Below are positions 46,270 through 54,450 of a stretch of 64,000 nt of DNA, piece after piece; the first letter of the stretch is position 1, and every line of letters starts with the position of its first letter. Below the pieces are notes generated by a model. It saw nothing but the letters and a program-made list of their open reading frames with translations. It had not been told where the DNA came from and searched no databases. Source of the DNA: AWTP1-13 sp963827545 (GTDB lineage Bacteria > Pseudomonadota > Alphaproteobacteria > Rhizobiales > Hyphomicrobiaceae); the NCBI GenBank assembly GCA_963827545.1, contig CAWHBI010000010.1, forward strand, positions 30,911-94,910, given 5' to 3'. The position numbers and the translations under genes were made by a program.

Positions 46270-47162
46270 GGCGCCTCACCCTGACTGTGCAGCTGTGATG
46301 CCTTCCACTCCACATAGGTCTTGATGACGAGCGTTACCAGGGCCAGCAGGGCCAGCAGCGAGGCGACGGCGAACGCGGCCGCGAACTGGTACTCGTTGTA
46401 GAGGATCTCCACGTGCAGCGGCATGGTGTTGGTTAACCCGCGGATGTGGCCCGACACGACCGACACCGCGCCGAACTCGCCCATCGCCCGCGCGTTGCAA
46501 AGGATGACGCCGTAGAGCAGGGCCCACTTGATGTTGGGCAGCGTCACCTTACGGAACATCTGCCACGCCGACGCACCGAGCACCAGGGCCGCCTCCTCCT
46601 CCTCGCGCCCCTGGGTCTGCATCAGGGGGATGAGCTCGCGTGCCACGAACGGGAAGGTCACGAACACGGTGGCCAGCACGATCCCGGGCACCGCGAAGAT
46701 GATCTTGATGTCGTGCGCGCTGAGCCAGGGACCGAGCCAGCCCTGCGCGCCGAACACCAGCACGTAGATCAATCCTGCGATCACCGGTGACACGGAGAAC
46801 GGCAAATCGATGAACGTGACGAGCAGTTGCTTGCCGCGAAAATCGAACTTGGTGATGGCCCACGCGGCCGCCACGCCGAACACGAGGTTGAGCGGCACCG
46901 CGATAGCAGCGGTGAGGAGCGTGAGGCGGATCGCTGAGAGCGCGTCGGGCTCAACCAGCGCCGCGACGTAGGCCTGCCAACCTTTGCGGAAAGCCTCGAT
47001 GAACACGGCGAGGAGCGGCAGAAGGAGGAACACGACGAAGAAGCCGAGCGACAGCGAGAGGACGAGAGCCTTGACCCAAACGGGATCGCGCGTCGCGGTA
47101 TTGCGCTCGAAGCGCGCTGCGCCGCTGCGCGTGTCTGCCAGGGCGATCATGGATGCCGCCAT
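46266..47162 (-). CDS. cysW: Sulfate ABC transporter permease subunit CysW
   Basis: About 298 residues with six helices. The family signature around the EAA loop reads EEEAALVLGASAWQMFRKVT, and ARAMGEFGAVSVVSGHIRG is the CysW-type block. The start ATG 47162 overlaps the cysT stop by one base (TGATG), so the longer frame from 47195 is not used. Confidence 0.94.
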   Translation of the reverse strand: MAASMIALADTRSGAARFERNTATRDPVWVKALVLSLSLGFFVVFLLLPLLAVFIEAFRKGWQAYVAALVEPDALSAIRLTLLTAAIAVPLNLVFGVAAAWAITKFDFRGKQLLVTFIDLPFSVSPVIAGLIYVLVFGAQGWLGPWLSAHDIKIIFAVPGIVLATVFVTFPFVARELIPLMQTQGREEEEAALVLGASAWQMFRKVTLPNIKWALLYGVILCNARAMGEFGAVSVVSGHIRGLTNTMPLHVEILYNEYQFAAAFAVASLLALLALVTLVIKTYVEWKASQLHSQGEAP

Positions 47163-47998
47163 CAGCGCACCTTTGCGGACCGACGGTCGGTCCACCCTTG
47201 CAGGCCGTTGATGATCAGCAGCAGCACGAACGATACGACCAGCATGACCGACGCAACCGCCGTCGCGCCCACGTAGTCGTACTGCTCCAGCTTGGTGATG
47301 ATGATGAGGGGCGTGATCTCCGATGCCATGGGCAGGTTGCCGGCGATGAAGATCACCGAACCGTATTCGCCCACGGCCCGCGCGAACGCCAGCGCAAATC
47401 CGGTCAGCAGCGCTGGCAGCAGGGTCGGCAGCACCACGCGACGCACGGTCTGCCAGCGCTTGGCGCCGAGGCTCGCTGCCGCTTCCTCGATCTCGGTATC
47501 GAGGTCCTCCAGCACCGGCTGCACCGTGCGCACCACGAACGGCAGGCCGATGAAGATGAGGGCCACCAGTACGCCCAGCGGCGTGAAGGCGACCTTGATG
47601 CCGAGTGGCTCCAGGTACTGGCCGAGCCAGCCGTTCTTGGCGTAGAGCGCGGTCAGCGCGATGCCGGCGACGGCGGTCGGCAGGGCAAAGGGCAGATCGA
47701 CGAGCGCATCGACGATGCGCTTGCCGGGGAAGCGGTAGCGCACCAGCGACCAGGCGAGCAGCAGGCCGAACACGGTGTTGATCGCCGCAGCAAGGAGGGA
47801 CGCGCCGAAGCTCAGCCTGTAGGAGGCGAGCACCCGCGGCGCGGTGACGGCCTGCCAGAACGCTTCGAACGAAAGGGAGGACGTGCGGACAAAGACGGCC
47901 GCGAGCGGTATCAGCACAATGAGCGACAGGTACGCGAGGGTGAACCCCAGCGACAGCCCGAATCCGGGCAGGACCCTGTTGGCGCGCGCATGAGCCAT
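47162..47998 (-). CDS. cysT: Sulfate ABC transporter permease subunit CysT
   Basis: A 278-residue permease with six helices. The EAA loop is EIEEAAASLGAKRWQTVRRV and FARAVGEYGSVIFIAGNLP is the conserved CysT/U block. ATG 47998 overlaps the stop of the binding-protein gene by one base, and its own stop overlaps cysW. Confidence 0.94.
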   Translation of the reverse strand: MAHARANRVLPGFGLSLGFTLAYLSLIVLIPLAAVFVRTSSLSFEAFWQAVTAPRVLASYRLSFGASLLAAAINTVFGLLLAWSLVRYRFPGKRIVDALVDLPFALPTAVAGIALTALYAKNGWLGQYLEPLGIKVAFTPLGVLVALIFIGLPFVVRTVQPVLEDLDTEIEEAAASLGAKRWQTVRRVVLPTLLPALLTGFALAFARAVGEYGSVIFIAGNLPMASEITPLIIITKLEQYDYVGATAVASVMLVVSFVLLLIINGLQGWTDRRSAKVR

Positions 47999-49035
47999 CA
48001 GCGCTTCACCACGATCTGGTCATAGATCGCGCCATCGGCGAAATGCTTGGCCTGCACCTCGGCCCAGCCGCCGAGCACCTGCTCCACACTGAACGTCTTT
48101 ATGGCGGGAAAGCGGCCGGCAAACTTCTGCAGGACTGTTTCGTTGCGCGGCCGGAAGGCATGCCTGGCGATGATCTCCTGGGCCTGCGGCGAGAACAGGA
48201 ACTCGAGATAGGCAGTGGCAAGCCGGCGCGAGCCGCGCTTGTCGACCACCTTGTCCACGATCGCCACCGGCGGCGCGGCCTCGATGCTGAGCGTGGGGTA
48301 GACGGTGTCGAACTTGTCGGTGCCCAGCTCATCGCCGATCGCCAGGGCCTCGTTCTCGAACGTGATGAGCACGTCACCGACATCGCGTTGCGTGAACGTG
48401 GTGGTGGCGCCGCGGCCGCCGCCGTCCAGCACGGGCACGTTGGCAAAAAGCCTGGTCACGAACTCGCGCGCGCCGGCTTCGCTGCCAGATTTCTGCAGCG
48501 CATAGCCCCAGGCGGCCAGGTAGGTGTAGCGCCCGTTGCCCGATGTCTTCGGGTTGGGCACGATCACCTGCAGGCCGGACCGCACCACCAGGTCGTCCCA
48601 GTCCTTGATGGCCTTCGGGTTGCCCTTGCGCACCAGGAACACGGTGGTCGTCGTGTATGGCGTCGCGCCGTGCGGGAAGCGCGTGCGCCAGTCCGCCGCC
48701 ACCAGGCCGCCCCGCTCGACCAGAATGTCGACGTCGGGCGCCTGGTTCATGGTCACGACGTCGGCCTCGAGCCCGTTCACGACAGCCAGGGCCTGCTTGC
48801 TCGAGCCGCCGTGCGACTGGTTGATGGTGACGGTCTCCCCGGTCTTGGCCCTCCACGCCGCCACGAAGGCCGGATTGATCTCCCGGTACAGCTCCCGCGA
48901 CACGTCATAGGAGACGTTGAGGATGGACGTCTGTGCATTCTGCGCGAAGACGACCGCCGACATCAGGAACAGGTAGCAAGCAGCGAAGCCGCCATAGGCA
49001 AGCAGGCGTCGCCAGCCCAAGTCTCGCAACCGCAT
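47998..49035 (-). CDS. Sulfate-binding protein (first of two)
   Basis: About 345 residues, periplasmic sulfate-binding protein of the Sbp/CysP family. After the signal segment FAACYLFLMSAVVFAQNAQ comes SILNVSYDVSRELYREINPA, then TINQSHGGSSKQALAVVNGL, VPNPKTSGNGRYTYLAAWGY and GRGATTTFTQRDVGDVLITF. ATG 49035 is chosen because GGAG lies eight bases before it; the frame extends to 49113. The next gene, cysT, is coupled by a one-base overlap. Confidence 0.9.
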   Translation of the reverse strand: MRLRDLGWRRLLAYGGFAACYLFLMSAVVFAQNAQTSILNVSYDVSRELYREINPAFVAAWRAKTGETVTINQSHGGSSKQALAVVNGLEADVVTMNQAPDVDILVERGGLVAADWRTRFPHGATPYTTTTVFLVRKGNPKAIKDWDDLVVRSGLQVIVPNPKTSGNGRYTYLAAWGYALQKSGSEAGAREFVTRLFANVPVLDGGGRGATTTFTQRDVGDVLITFENEALAIGDELGTDKFDTVYPTLSIEAAPPVAIVDKVVDKRGSRRLATAYLEFLFSPQAQEIIARHAFRPRNETVLQKFAGRFPAIKTFSVEQVLGGWAEVQAKHFADGAIYDQIVVKR

Positions 49036-49172
49036 CAAGCGCTCCGCCCAGTGTGAGATCGGCGCACAGGCTAGGGCCACCACCGCAACGGCCCCAACCA
49101 TTTCCTTCTGCATTCGATATTCCCGGTCCTGCTAACAACCGGCATGAACGGTCGGAAGTTCCTTATCAGCGT

Positions 49173-50187
49173 TCATTTTCCGTAAATCTGGTCGAAGACG
49201 CCGCCATCGTTGAAGTGGGCCGCCTGCGCCTTGTCCCAGCCGCCGAACACCTCGTCGATGGTAAACAGCTTAACGTCGGTGAATTGCTTGTCGTACTTGG
49301 CGGCCACCCCGGGATCGCGCGGCCGGTAGAAGTGCTTGCCGGCAATCTCTTGGCCCTCCAGCGAATAGAGGTAGTGCAAGTAGGCGGTGGCAACCTCGCG
49401 CGTCTTGCGCCTGTCGACGACCTTGTCGACTACGGCAACCGGCGGCTCTGCCAGAATGGAGATGCTGGGCGTCACGATCTCGAGCTTGCCGGGCCCCAGC
49501 TCCTTGATGGCGAGGTAGGCCTCGTTCTCCCAGGAGATGAAAACATCGCCGATGCCGCGCTCGACAAAGGTGGTGGTGGAGCCGCGGGCGCCCGAGTCGA
49601 GCACCTTCACGTTCTTGTAGGTTTTCGTCACCAGGTCCTTGGCACTCGCCTCGTTGCCGCCGGGCTGCGCCAGCGCGTAGCCCCACGCCGCCAGGTAGTT
49701 CCAGCGCGCACCGCCCGAGGTCTTCGGGTTGGGCGTGATCACCTCCACCCCGGGCTTGGCCAGATCGTTCCAGTCCTTGACCTGCTTCGGGTTGCCCTTG
49801 CGCACCAGGAACACGATGGTCGAGGTATAGGGCGAGGCGTTGTTCGGCAGCCGCTTCTGCCAGTCGGCCGGGATGAGCCCGCCGTTCCTGTTGAGCGCAT
49901 CCACGTCGTAGGCGAGTGCGAGCGTGACGACGTCGGCCTGGAGGCCGTCGATGACGCTGCGTGCCTGCTTGCCGGAGCCGCCGTGCGACTGTCTTATCGC
50001 AACGTCTTTTCCCGTCTTCGCCTTCCAATGCTTGATGAAGGCGGCATTGAACTCCTGATAAAGCTCCCGAGTCGGATCATACGACACATTGAGCAGGGTG
50101 GTCTGGGCATGCGCCGCCCATCGGCGCGGCAAGCACGAGGGCTGCAGCCAGCGTCAGTGCGCGACCACGTAGATTGCCAGCGATCAT
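49173..50187 (-). CDS. Sulfate-binding protein (second of two) with a frameshift in the signal peptide
   Basis: The mature frame, from HAQTTLLNVSYDPTRELYQE on, is a full Sbp/CysP-type protein with IRQSHGGSGKQARSVIDGLQ, TPNPKTSGGARWNYLAAWGY and GARGSTTTFVERGIGDVFIS. No normal signal peptide is in that frame. One frame over, ATG 50187 gives a good one (TLAAALVLAAPMG), so a single extra base lies near 50110-50125, in the GC-rich stretch. Repaired length is about 337 residues. It is first in the transport operon and is a tandem paralogue of the next gene. Confidence 0.85.
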
Positions 50188-50434
50188 GATTGTTGCCTCG
50201 CCTTGTTGACCGTGTGCGTCGCAGCTTAGACGCGCTGCCGTCTGGTCCGAACGAAGAAGAATTCATGAACAATCCATTCGCGGTGAAATGCGTGTGCTTC
50301 GGTTCCGTTCCATCGCCTCGCCGTGCTGCCTCAGTGCGAGCTTGGTTCGCATGCGCGGCGGGCAACGAGGATCGGGATAAGCTCAGCACGCCGGCGATGT
50401 GGGCTACGGCCTTGCACCCGATCGCGCAGGGTGC

Positions 50435-50656
50435 TCATTGCGCGCCTCGAAAGGAGCCGAAGCCGGGCCGCGCGCGGGTGCGGGCGAAGTGGCGAGCAGC
50501 GCGCTGAGCAGCCGCTGGAGTGACGAACACGTGTCCATCGAGCGCGTCGAAAGCCTTGCCGGCGGAGTGAAAGCGGAATCCGCGCTCGCCTTCGTAGCGA
50601 ACGACGATCCCCGCCACCTCGTTGTCGAGCCCATCGATCGTGTATCCTTCGGACAT
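50435..50656 (-). CDS. Small hypothetical protein
   Basis: A 73-residue protein: MSEGYTIDGLDNEVAGIVVR, YEGERGFRFHSAGKAFDALD and a basic helical C-terminus TPAAAQRAARHFART. I recall related small proteins in Rhizobiales with the GFRF...A..FDAL pattern; function unknown. It sits between the Cys-rich short ORF and the second sulfate-binding protein gene. A GC hairpin (50668-50684) is just upstream of its ribosome site. Confidence 0.65.
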   Translation of the reverse strand: MSEGYTIDGLDNEVAGIVVRYEGERGFRFHSAGKAFDALDGHVFVTPAAAQRAARHFARTRARPGFGSFRGAQ

Positions 50657-50667
50657 TGGTTGCCCTG

Positions 50668-50734
50668 CGCCGGCCGAGCCGGCGTCCTCTTGCTGTGCGG
50701 TTGAGGTATCGTGAGATCCGGCGACGAGCGCCGG
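50668..50734 (-). promoter_or_regulatory. Two GC hairpins with mutually complementary arms
   Basis: Hairpin 1 (50718-50734) has arms CCGGCG and CGCCGG. Hairpin 2 (50668-50684) has arms CGCCGGC and GCCGGCG. Their arms could also pair with each other, giving two alternative folds between the Cys-rich ORF and the ribosome site of the 73-residue gene. This may be chance in GC-rich DNA. Confidence 0.3.
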
Positions 50735-50745
50735 CTGCTATTGCG

Positions 50746-50829
50746 TCAACAGCAGCGAATGGTCATCGCCATCCGGCGACACCGCGGGCGATCCCAGCAG
50801 CAGGGCGGGCAGCGGTTGATTCGTGTCAT
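50746..50829 (-). CDS. Cys-rich short ORF, possible leader peptide
   Basis: A 27-codon ORF with a very strong ribosome site (AAAGGAG, seven bases before ATG 50829). The peptide has six Cys, in CPPCCW near residue 7, one mid-peptide and a final CC, and many Arg. Its length, its poly-Cys content and its position upstream of sulfur transport genes recall Cys-responsive attenuation leaders known from mycobacteria. A gene of unknown function lies between it and the sulfate operon, so the link is uncertain. Confidence 0.35.
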   Translation of the reverse strand: MTRINRCPPCCWDRPRCRRMAMTIRCC

Positions 50830-51037
50830 GGCGCTACTCCTTTCGAGAAGGGAGTCCACGAAGACACCTCGTGGCACCTTAGCGTTTGATGTCGCGGCGC
50901 AAGTTGCTTTGCCGAAATCACCGCGGTTCCGTTCAGGCGAACGGCAACATGCTCAATGTATGTGTCGAGTCCATGAAACCGAACCAATCATTTCTGCAAA
51001 GCTTATGCGCCTGTTTCGGGGTGCGCCGCAGTTGTGC

Positions 51038-51537
51038 CTACTTTCCTTCGAACGGGTTTTTCCAGCCGCCGGGTGCGCGCCGCTCGGGGAAGGCGCTCGC
51101 GAGATAGTCGAGGATTTTCTGACGCTGCACGCCCTGCACGTCGGGCATGCTGTGACGCTCCACCATCCAGGTGAGGCTGTCGTCCCAGCGCTCGCGCGAC
51201 ATGCCCTGCTGGGCGACGATCCTGAAGCTGTGGCAGGCGGTGCAGAAGTAGAAGGCATCGTCGCGGTTGGGCCCGGCGGGATATTGCTCCGGCCCCTCCT
51301 CCGGCGGCCGCACGCGCTTGCCCTGTGCGGCGGCGTCGAGGGTCGGGAGGAGGAGGAGTGCGAAGAGTGCGGTCGCCAGCCCCAGGACACGAGCGCGCGG
51401 CGCGGCGTCCCCTCCCCCCTTGTGGGGGAGGGACAGGGAGGGGGGGATCGCAGAACGTTTGCCGTCGGGCTTCCCCCCACCCCTAACCCCTCCCCACAAG
51501 GGGGAGGGGAATCCGCGCGGCGCTTGCGATCCCACCA
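51038..51537 (-). CDS. Cytochrome c subunit of sulfite dehydrogenase (SorB-like), with repeat-extended signal peptide
   Basis: About 166 residues. The haem-binding motif CTACH is in AFYFCTACHSFRIVAQQGMS; MVERHSMPDVQG may hold the axial Met. The sequence is like SorB/SoxD-type small cytochromes. The start ATG 51537 is seven bases after the sorA stop. It encodes MVGSQAPR, then 40 codons derived from a repeat, then RVLGLATALFALLLLPTLDA, a signal peptide. Without the repeat the gene would read MVGSQAPRARVLGLATALFA directly. It probably takes electrons from the SorA-like subunit in the periplasm. Confidence 0.85.
51394..51523. mobile_element. GGGGGAGGG hairpin element with 10-bp direct repeats, inside the cytochrome gene
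   Basis: The core 51404-51513 (110 bases) starts GGCGTCCCCTCCCCCC and ends GGGGGAGGGGAATC, with an inner G-run/C-run stem, as a variant of the GGGGAGAGGG family. It is flanked by the perfect direct repeat CGCGCGGCGC at 51394-51403 and 51514-51523, as expected of a target-site duplication. The net insertion is 120 bases, 40 codons. It encodes no protein of its own. Confidence 0.85.
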
Positions 51538-51543
51538 TCCCGC

Positions 51544-52902
51544 TCACCCCACCAGCACGGCGATGCGGTGCATGGGGTTGGCGCCGTAGCCCTGCGGGTT
51601 CCAGTTGCCGGCAACATGCGGCTGCGACCGGTTGGCGGAGTCGGTGGCACGCACCCAGATCTCGTAGTAGCCGTCGCTCGGGAGTTTGACGGTCGTGGCC
51701 CAGCGCCGCCAATCGAAACGGTTTCGGGGCGCCGCCAGCGCCGTCTGCTGCCAGGTTGCACCGAAGTCGACCGACACGTCGACACGCCGCACGTCGAGGT
51801 CTCCCGCCCAGGCCGCGCCGCGCAACCGCAGCTCCCGCGTGCCGGCCGATAACCTGGTGCCGTTCGACGGATTGGTGACGATGCCGCGCACGGGCATCGA
51901 TTCGAGGATCCTGAAATTACTGTCGTCACCCTTGCCGCCGGGCATCATCGGCTTGATAGCCACGCGGTAGGAGGTGCCCAGCATGCCCTGCCCGTCGTGC
52001 ACCTTGTCGCGCAGCGTGATCTTGGAGAGCCACTTGTGCGAGGCGGAGCCCGGCCAGCCCGGATGGACGAGACGCAGCGGTCCGCCGTGAATGTTCTCCA
52101 GCGGCTGGCCGTTCATGGCCCACACCAGCAGGCTGTATTCGTTCATGGCCTTGGCGATCGGCACGCCGCGCGACAGCGTCACCCGTTTGGGGTCGCCCGA
52201 CAGGTGCACGTCGGTGCCATAGTTGGCGGTGTAGACGGCCGACGACTTGACGCCCGCCGCCCGCAACAGGGCGGCCAGCGGGACGCCCGTCCATTCGGCA
52301 CACCCCGCGCCACCGTTGGTCCATTGGTTGCCGCGCGCCTGCGGGGTGAAGAACGAGCGGCCGTTGCCGCCGCATTCCAGCACCATGCGGTAGGTTCGCG
52401 GCTGGGCCCGCTTCTTGAGCTCGCCGACCGTGATCTCGAGCGGCTTGTTGACCTCGCCGTCGATGGTGAGCTTCCAGGCATCGGGCTCCTTGGCCTGTTC
52501 GGGGATTTGCCCATTGTTGCGGATGAAGAACTTGGACGTGGGGGTGGTGTCGTCGTCGAGCAGATGCTCCGGTGTCTCGGCAACGAGGGGCTTGTCGCCT
52601 AGCACGATGAGGTTGGCGTCCTTGCCCGGGAAGCTGAGCTTCTGTGGACCGGCAGGCGGCTCCGGAGCAGCGGCCGGCGCGTCCTTCTTGGCTTCCTGCG
52701 CGAAGGCCGCGGGGATCAGCCCGGCCGGCATGCTCGCGCTGTAGACGATCGGCCCGCCGACGGCGGCGCTCATGACCGCCAGGCCAGCACCACCCAGAAA
52801 GCCGCGACGCGACACCTCGGTGCGGCGGCCGAACACGATGGCGTCGGCGCGCTCGGCGTCGTCGGCGTAAAGCTCGTCGATCAGCCTCTCCGTCTTGCCC
52901 AT
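51544..52902 (-). CDS. Sulfite dehydrogenase molybdenum subunit (SorA/SoxC-like)
   Basis: A 452-residue protein of the sulfite oxidase family that oxidises sulfite to sulfate in the periplasm with molybdopterin. The Tat signal is SRRGFLGGAGLAVMSAAVGG. The molybdenum-ligand Cys is in MVLECGGNGRSFF. Other family blocks are WTGVPLAALLRAAGV, GPLRLVHPGWPGSASHKWLS and a C-terminal dimerisation domain with RRVDVSVDFGATWQQTALAA. The cytochrome gene follows seven bases later, as in SorAB. The product would feed electrons to the respiratory chain. Confidence 0.9.
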   Translation of the reverse strand: MGKTERLIDELYADDAERADAIVFGRRTEVSRRGFLGGAGLAVMSAAVGGPIVYSASMPAGLIPAAFAQEAKKDAPAAAPEPPAGPQKLSFPGKDANLIVLGDKPLVAETPEHLLDDDTTPTSKFFIRNNGQIPEQAKEPDAWKLTIDGEVNKPLEITVGELKKRAQPRTYRMVLECGGNGRSFFTPQARGNQWTNGGAGCAEWTGVPLAALLRAAGVKSSAVYTANYGTDVHLSGDPKRVTLSRGVPIAKAMNEYSLLVWAMNGQPLENIHGGPLRLVHPGWPGSASHKWLSKITLRDKVHDGQGMLGTSYRVAIKPMMPGGKGDDSNFRILESMPVRGIVTNPSNGTRLSAGTRELRLRGAAWAGDLDVRRVDVSVDFGATWQQTALAAPRNRFDWRRWATTVKLPSDGYYEIWVRATDSANRSQPHVAGNWNPQGYGANPMHRIAVLVG

Positions 52903-53234
52903 TCGCCTCTCTCCCTGGTGCGTGGCTACGCCATGTAGCTCGCTCGATCTTGTCCTAATTATGCAAATGCCCCGGGCTCACTCAATGCGCGTGCATTGCT
53001 AGAGCAGGATCGCTTCGGATTGAATGACCTTGCCCAGATCGAGACGTGGCGGCCGAAGCGTGAATCCTGCTCTATTCATAGACTCGAGAGCAAGATTTCA
53101 CGTTCCATGATCGAAGCCAAGCGCTTCGATCAGAAACGATCTTGCTCTAGGCTCTGCGGCACCAGGCGATTGACACGAGGGCGCCCGGGTCCCGAATATC
53201 TGCGCCAATACCGTGTCACAGAGAAGGAAGCGCC
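52903..53234. other. Intergenic region, 332 bases
   Basis: It separates the sulfite dehydrogenase genes (leftward) from the SDR gene (rightward). Nearly half is the CTAG-bounded repeat. A possible promoter for the left genes lies in the A/T-richer part at 52950-52970. Confidence 0.5.
52999..53150. repeat. CTAG-bounded double-hairpin repeat, copy 3
   Basis: A 152-bp copy with CTAG at 52999-53002 and 53147-53150, same orientation as copies 1 and 2. Unlike those, it does not touch a stop codon. Confidence 0.92.
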
Positions 53235-54035
53235 ATGGACCTCGAGCTCAAGGGCAAAGTCGCCATCGTCACCGGAGGCAGCCGCGGCATCGGCAAGGCC
53301 ATCGGACGCGTATTGGCGTGGGAGGGCGCCAATGTGGCCCTGGTGGCACGCAGCAAGGCCCCGCTGGAGGCGGCAGTGGCAGACATTTCAGGGCCTGGCA
53401 ACGGCGAGGTCAAGAGCTTCGTCTGCGACACCACCGACGACGCACAAGTAAAAAAACTGGTGGCGGACGTGGTCGCGGCGTTCGGTCGGGTCGACATCCT
53501 GGTCAACTGCGCCGCCAAGCCGAGCGGCCAGGCGCGACCGCCCACGCTGCGCGAGATCACCACAGAGGACTTCTGGGACCACATGAACACCAAGGTGATG
53601 GGCTACCTGCGCACAGCGCGCGAGGTGGCCCCGCACATGATGCGGCAAAGGTCGGGGCGCATCATCAATGTCAGCGGGCTTGGCGCGCGGCACGTGGGCA
53701 CCACCATCGGCAGCATCCGCAACGTCGGCGTGGCAGCGCTGACCAAGAACCTGGCTGACGAGCTCGCGCCGCACGGCATCCAAGCCCTGTGCGTGCACCC
53801 GGGGCTGATCCGCACCGAGGCAACGCCCGGGGTGATCGCGGCTCAGGCTCAGGCGCAGGGCCTGCCCGAGGCCGAGATCGAGGGGCGCATGAACGGGCGC
53901 AACCTGGTCAAGAAGCTGATCACGGCGGAGCAGATCGCCTACGTGGTCGCTTTCCTGGCCTCTCCCAAAGCAATCGCCATCAATGGCGACGCCATCCCGG
54001 CCGGCGGCGGGACGCCCGGGTCGATCTACTATTGA
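53235..54035 (+). CDS. SDR family protein lacking the catalytic Tyr-Lys pair
   Basis: A 266-residue short-chain dehydrogenase/reductase fold: cofactor motif TGGSRGIGKAIGRVLA, NCAAKPSGQARPPTL, and RIINVSGLGARHVGTTIGS. Where YxxxK is expected it reads GSIRNVGVAALTK, so Tyr and Lys are replaced by Gly and Asn. A similar RN-type motif is known in some divergent SDRs. It may still bind NAD(P) but use a different mechanism, or not be an oxidoreductase. The ATG at 53235 has AAGGAAG upstream. It has no operon partner. Confidence 0.85.
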   Translation: MDLELKGKVAIVTGGSRGIGKAIGRVLAWEGANVALVARSKAPLEAAVADISGPGNGEVKSFVCDTTDDAQVKKLVADVVAAFGRVDILVNCAAKPSGQARPPTLREITTEDFWDHMNTKVMGYLRTAREVAPHMMRQRSGRIINVSGLGARHVGTTIGSIRNVGVAALTKNLADELAPHGIQALCVHPGLIRTEATPGVIAAQAQAQGLPEAEIEGRMNGRNLVKKLITAEQIAYVVAFLASPKAIAINGDAIPAGGGTPGSIYY

Positions 54036-54450
54036 AGCCCGTGCGCATCGCGCGGCGGGAGCCTGAGTACGGGGCACTCCAGCGGCAGCACCGTTCATGC
54101 TCGCCCCGCGCCGCTGGCTGCTGGCCGCGTGGCTCAGTTTCTGGATCAAACAGGATGTAGGAATAGTGCGGATCCTTCCTCGGGAGCCGCCCGAACCGCA
54201 GGCCAGCTTTTACTCCGACACCAATTCATCTCGTCCGGCTGGCGCAATTAAAAGGCCATTGACCCGCAGGCCTTTGCGGTGCTGGCGCAGCCCCCTTGCG
54301 CGCCGCATCCGAGCAGGCGACGCCACGTTCGTAAGGAGCATCCTTGCAAGCATTTTTCCGCCTTCGCTTCCAGCGCCGCCGGTTAACCGCGTCTCCACCG
54401 CGCTCAGAGGGGCCCTTATGCCCGCACCCTCGAGCCATGCCTGCGCCGGT
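54036..54450. other. Gap between convergent genes, 415 bases
   Basis: It lies between the SDR gene and the 3' end of the iminopeptidase gene. Frames in all directions show shadow-like composition, and no protein, repeat or RNA was recognised. Confidence 0.45.

Larger units (their letters stand above)
50657..51037. other. Intergenic region between hypothetical gene and SorB-like gene, 381 bases
   Basis: The left part holds two hairpins and the 27-codon Cys-rich ORF (separate entries). From 50830 to 51037 no gene or repeat was seen; it is relatively A/T-rich at 50900-51010, so it may carry a terminator region or a promoter. Confidence 0.5.
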
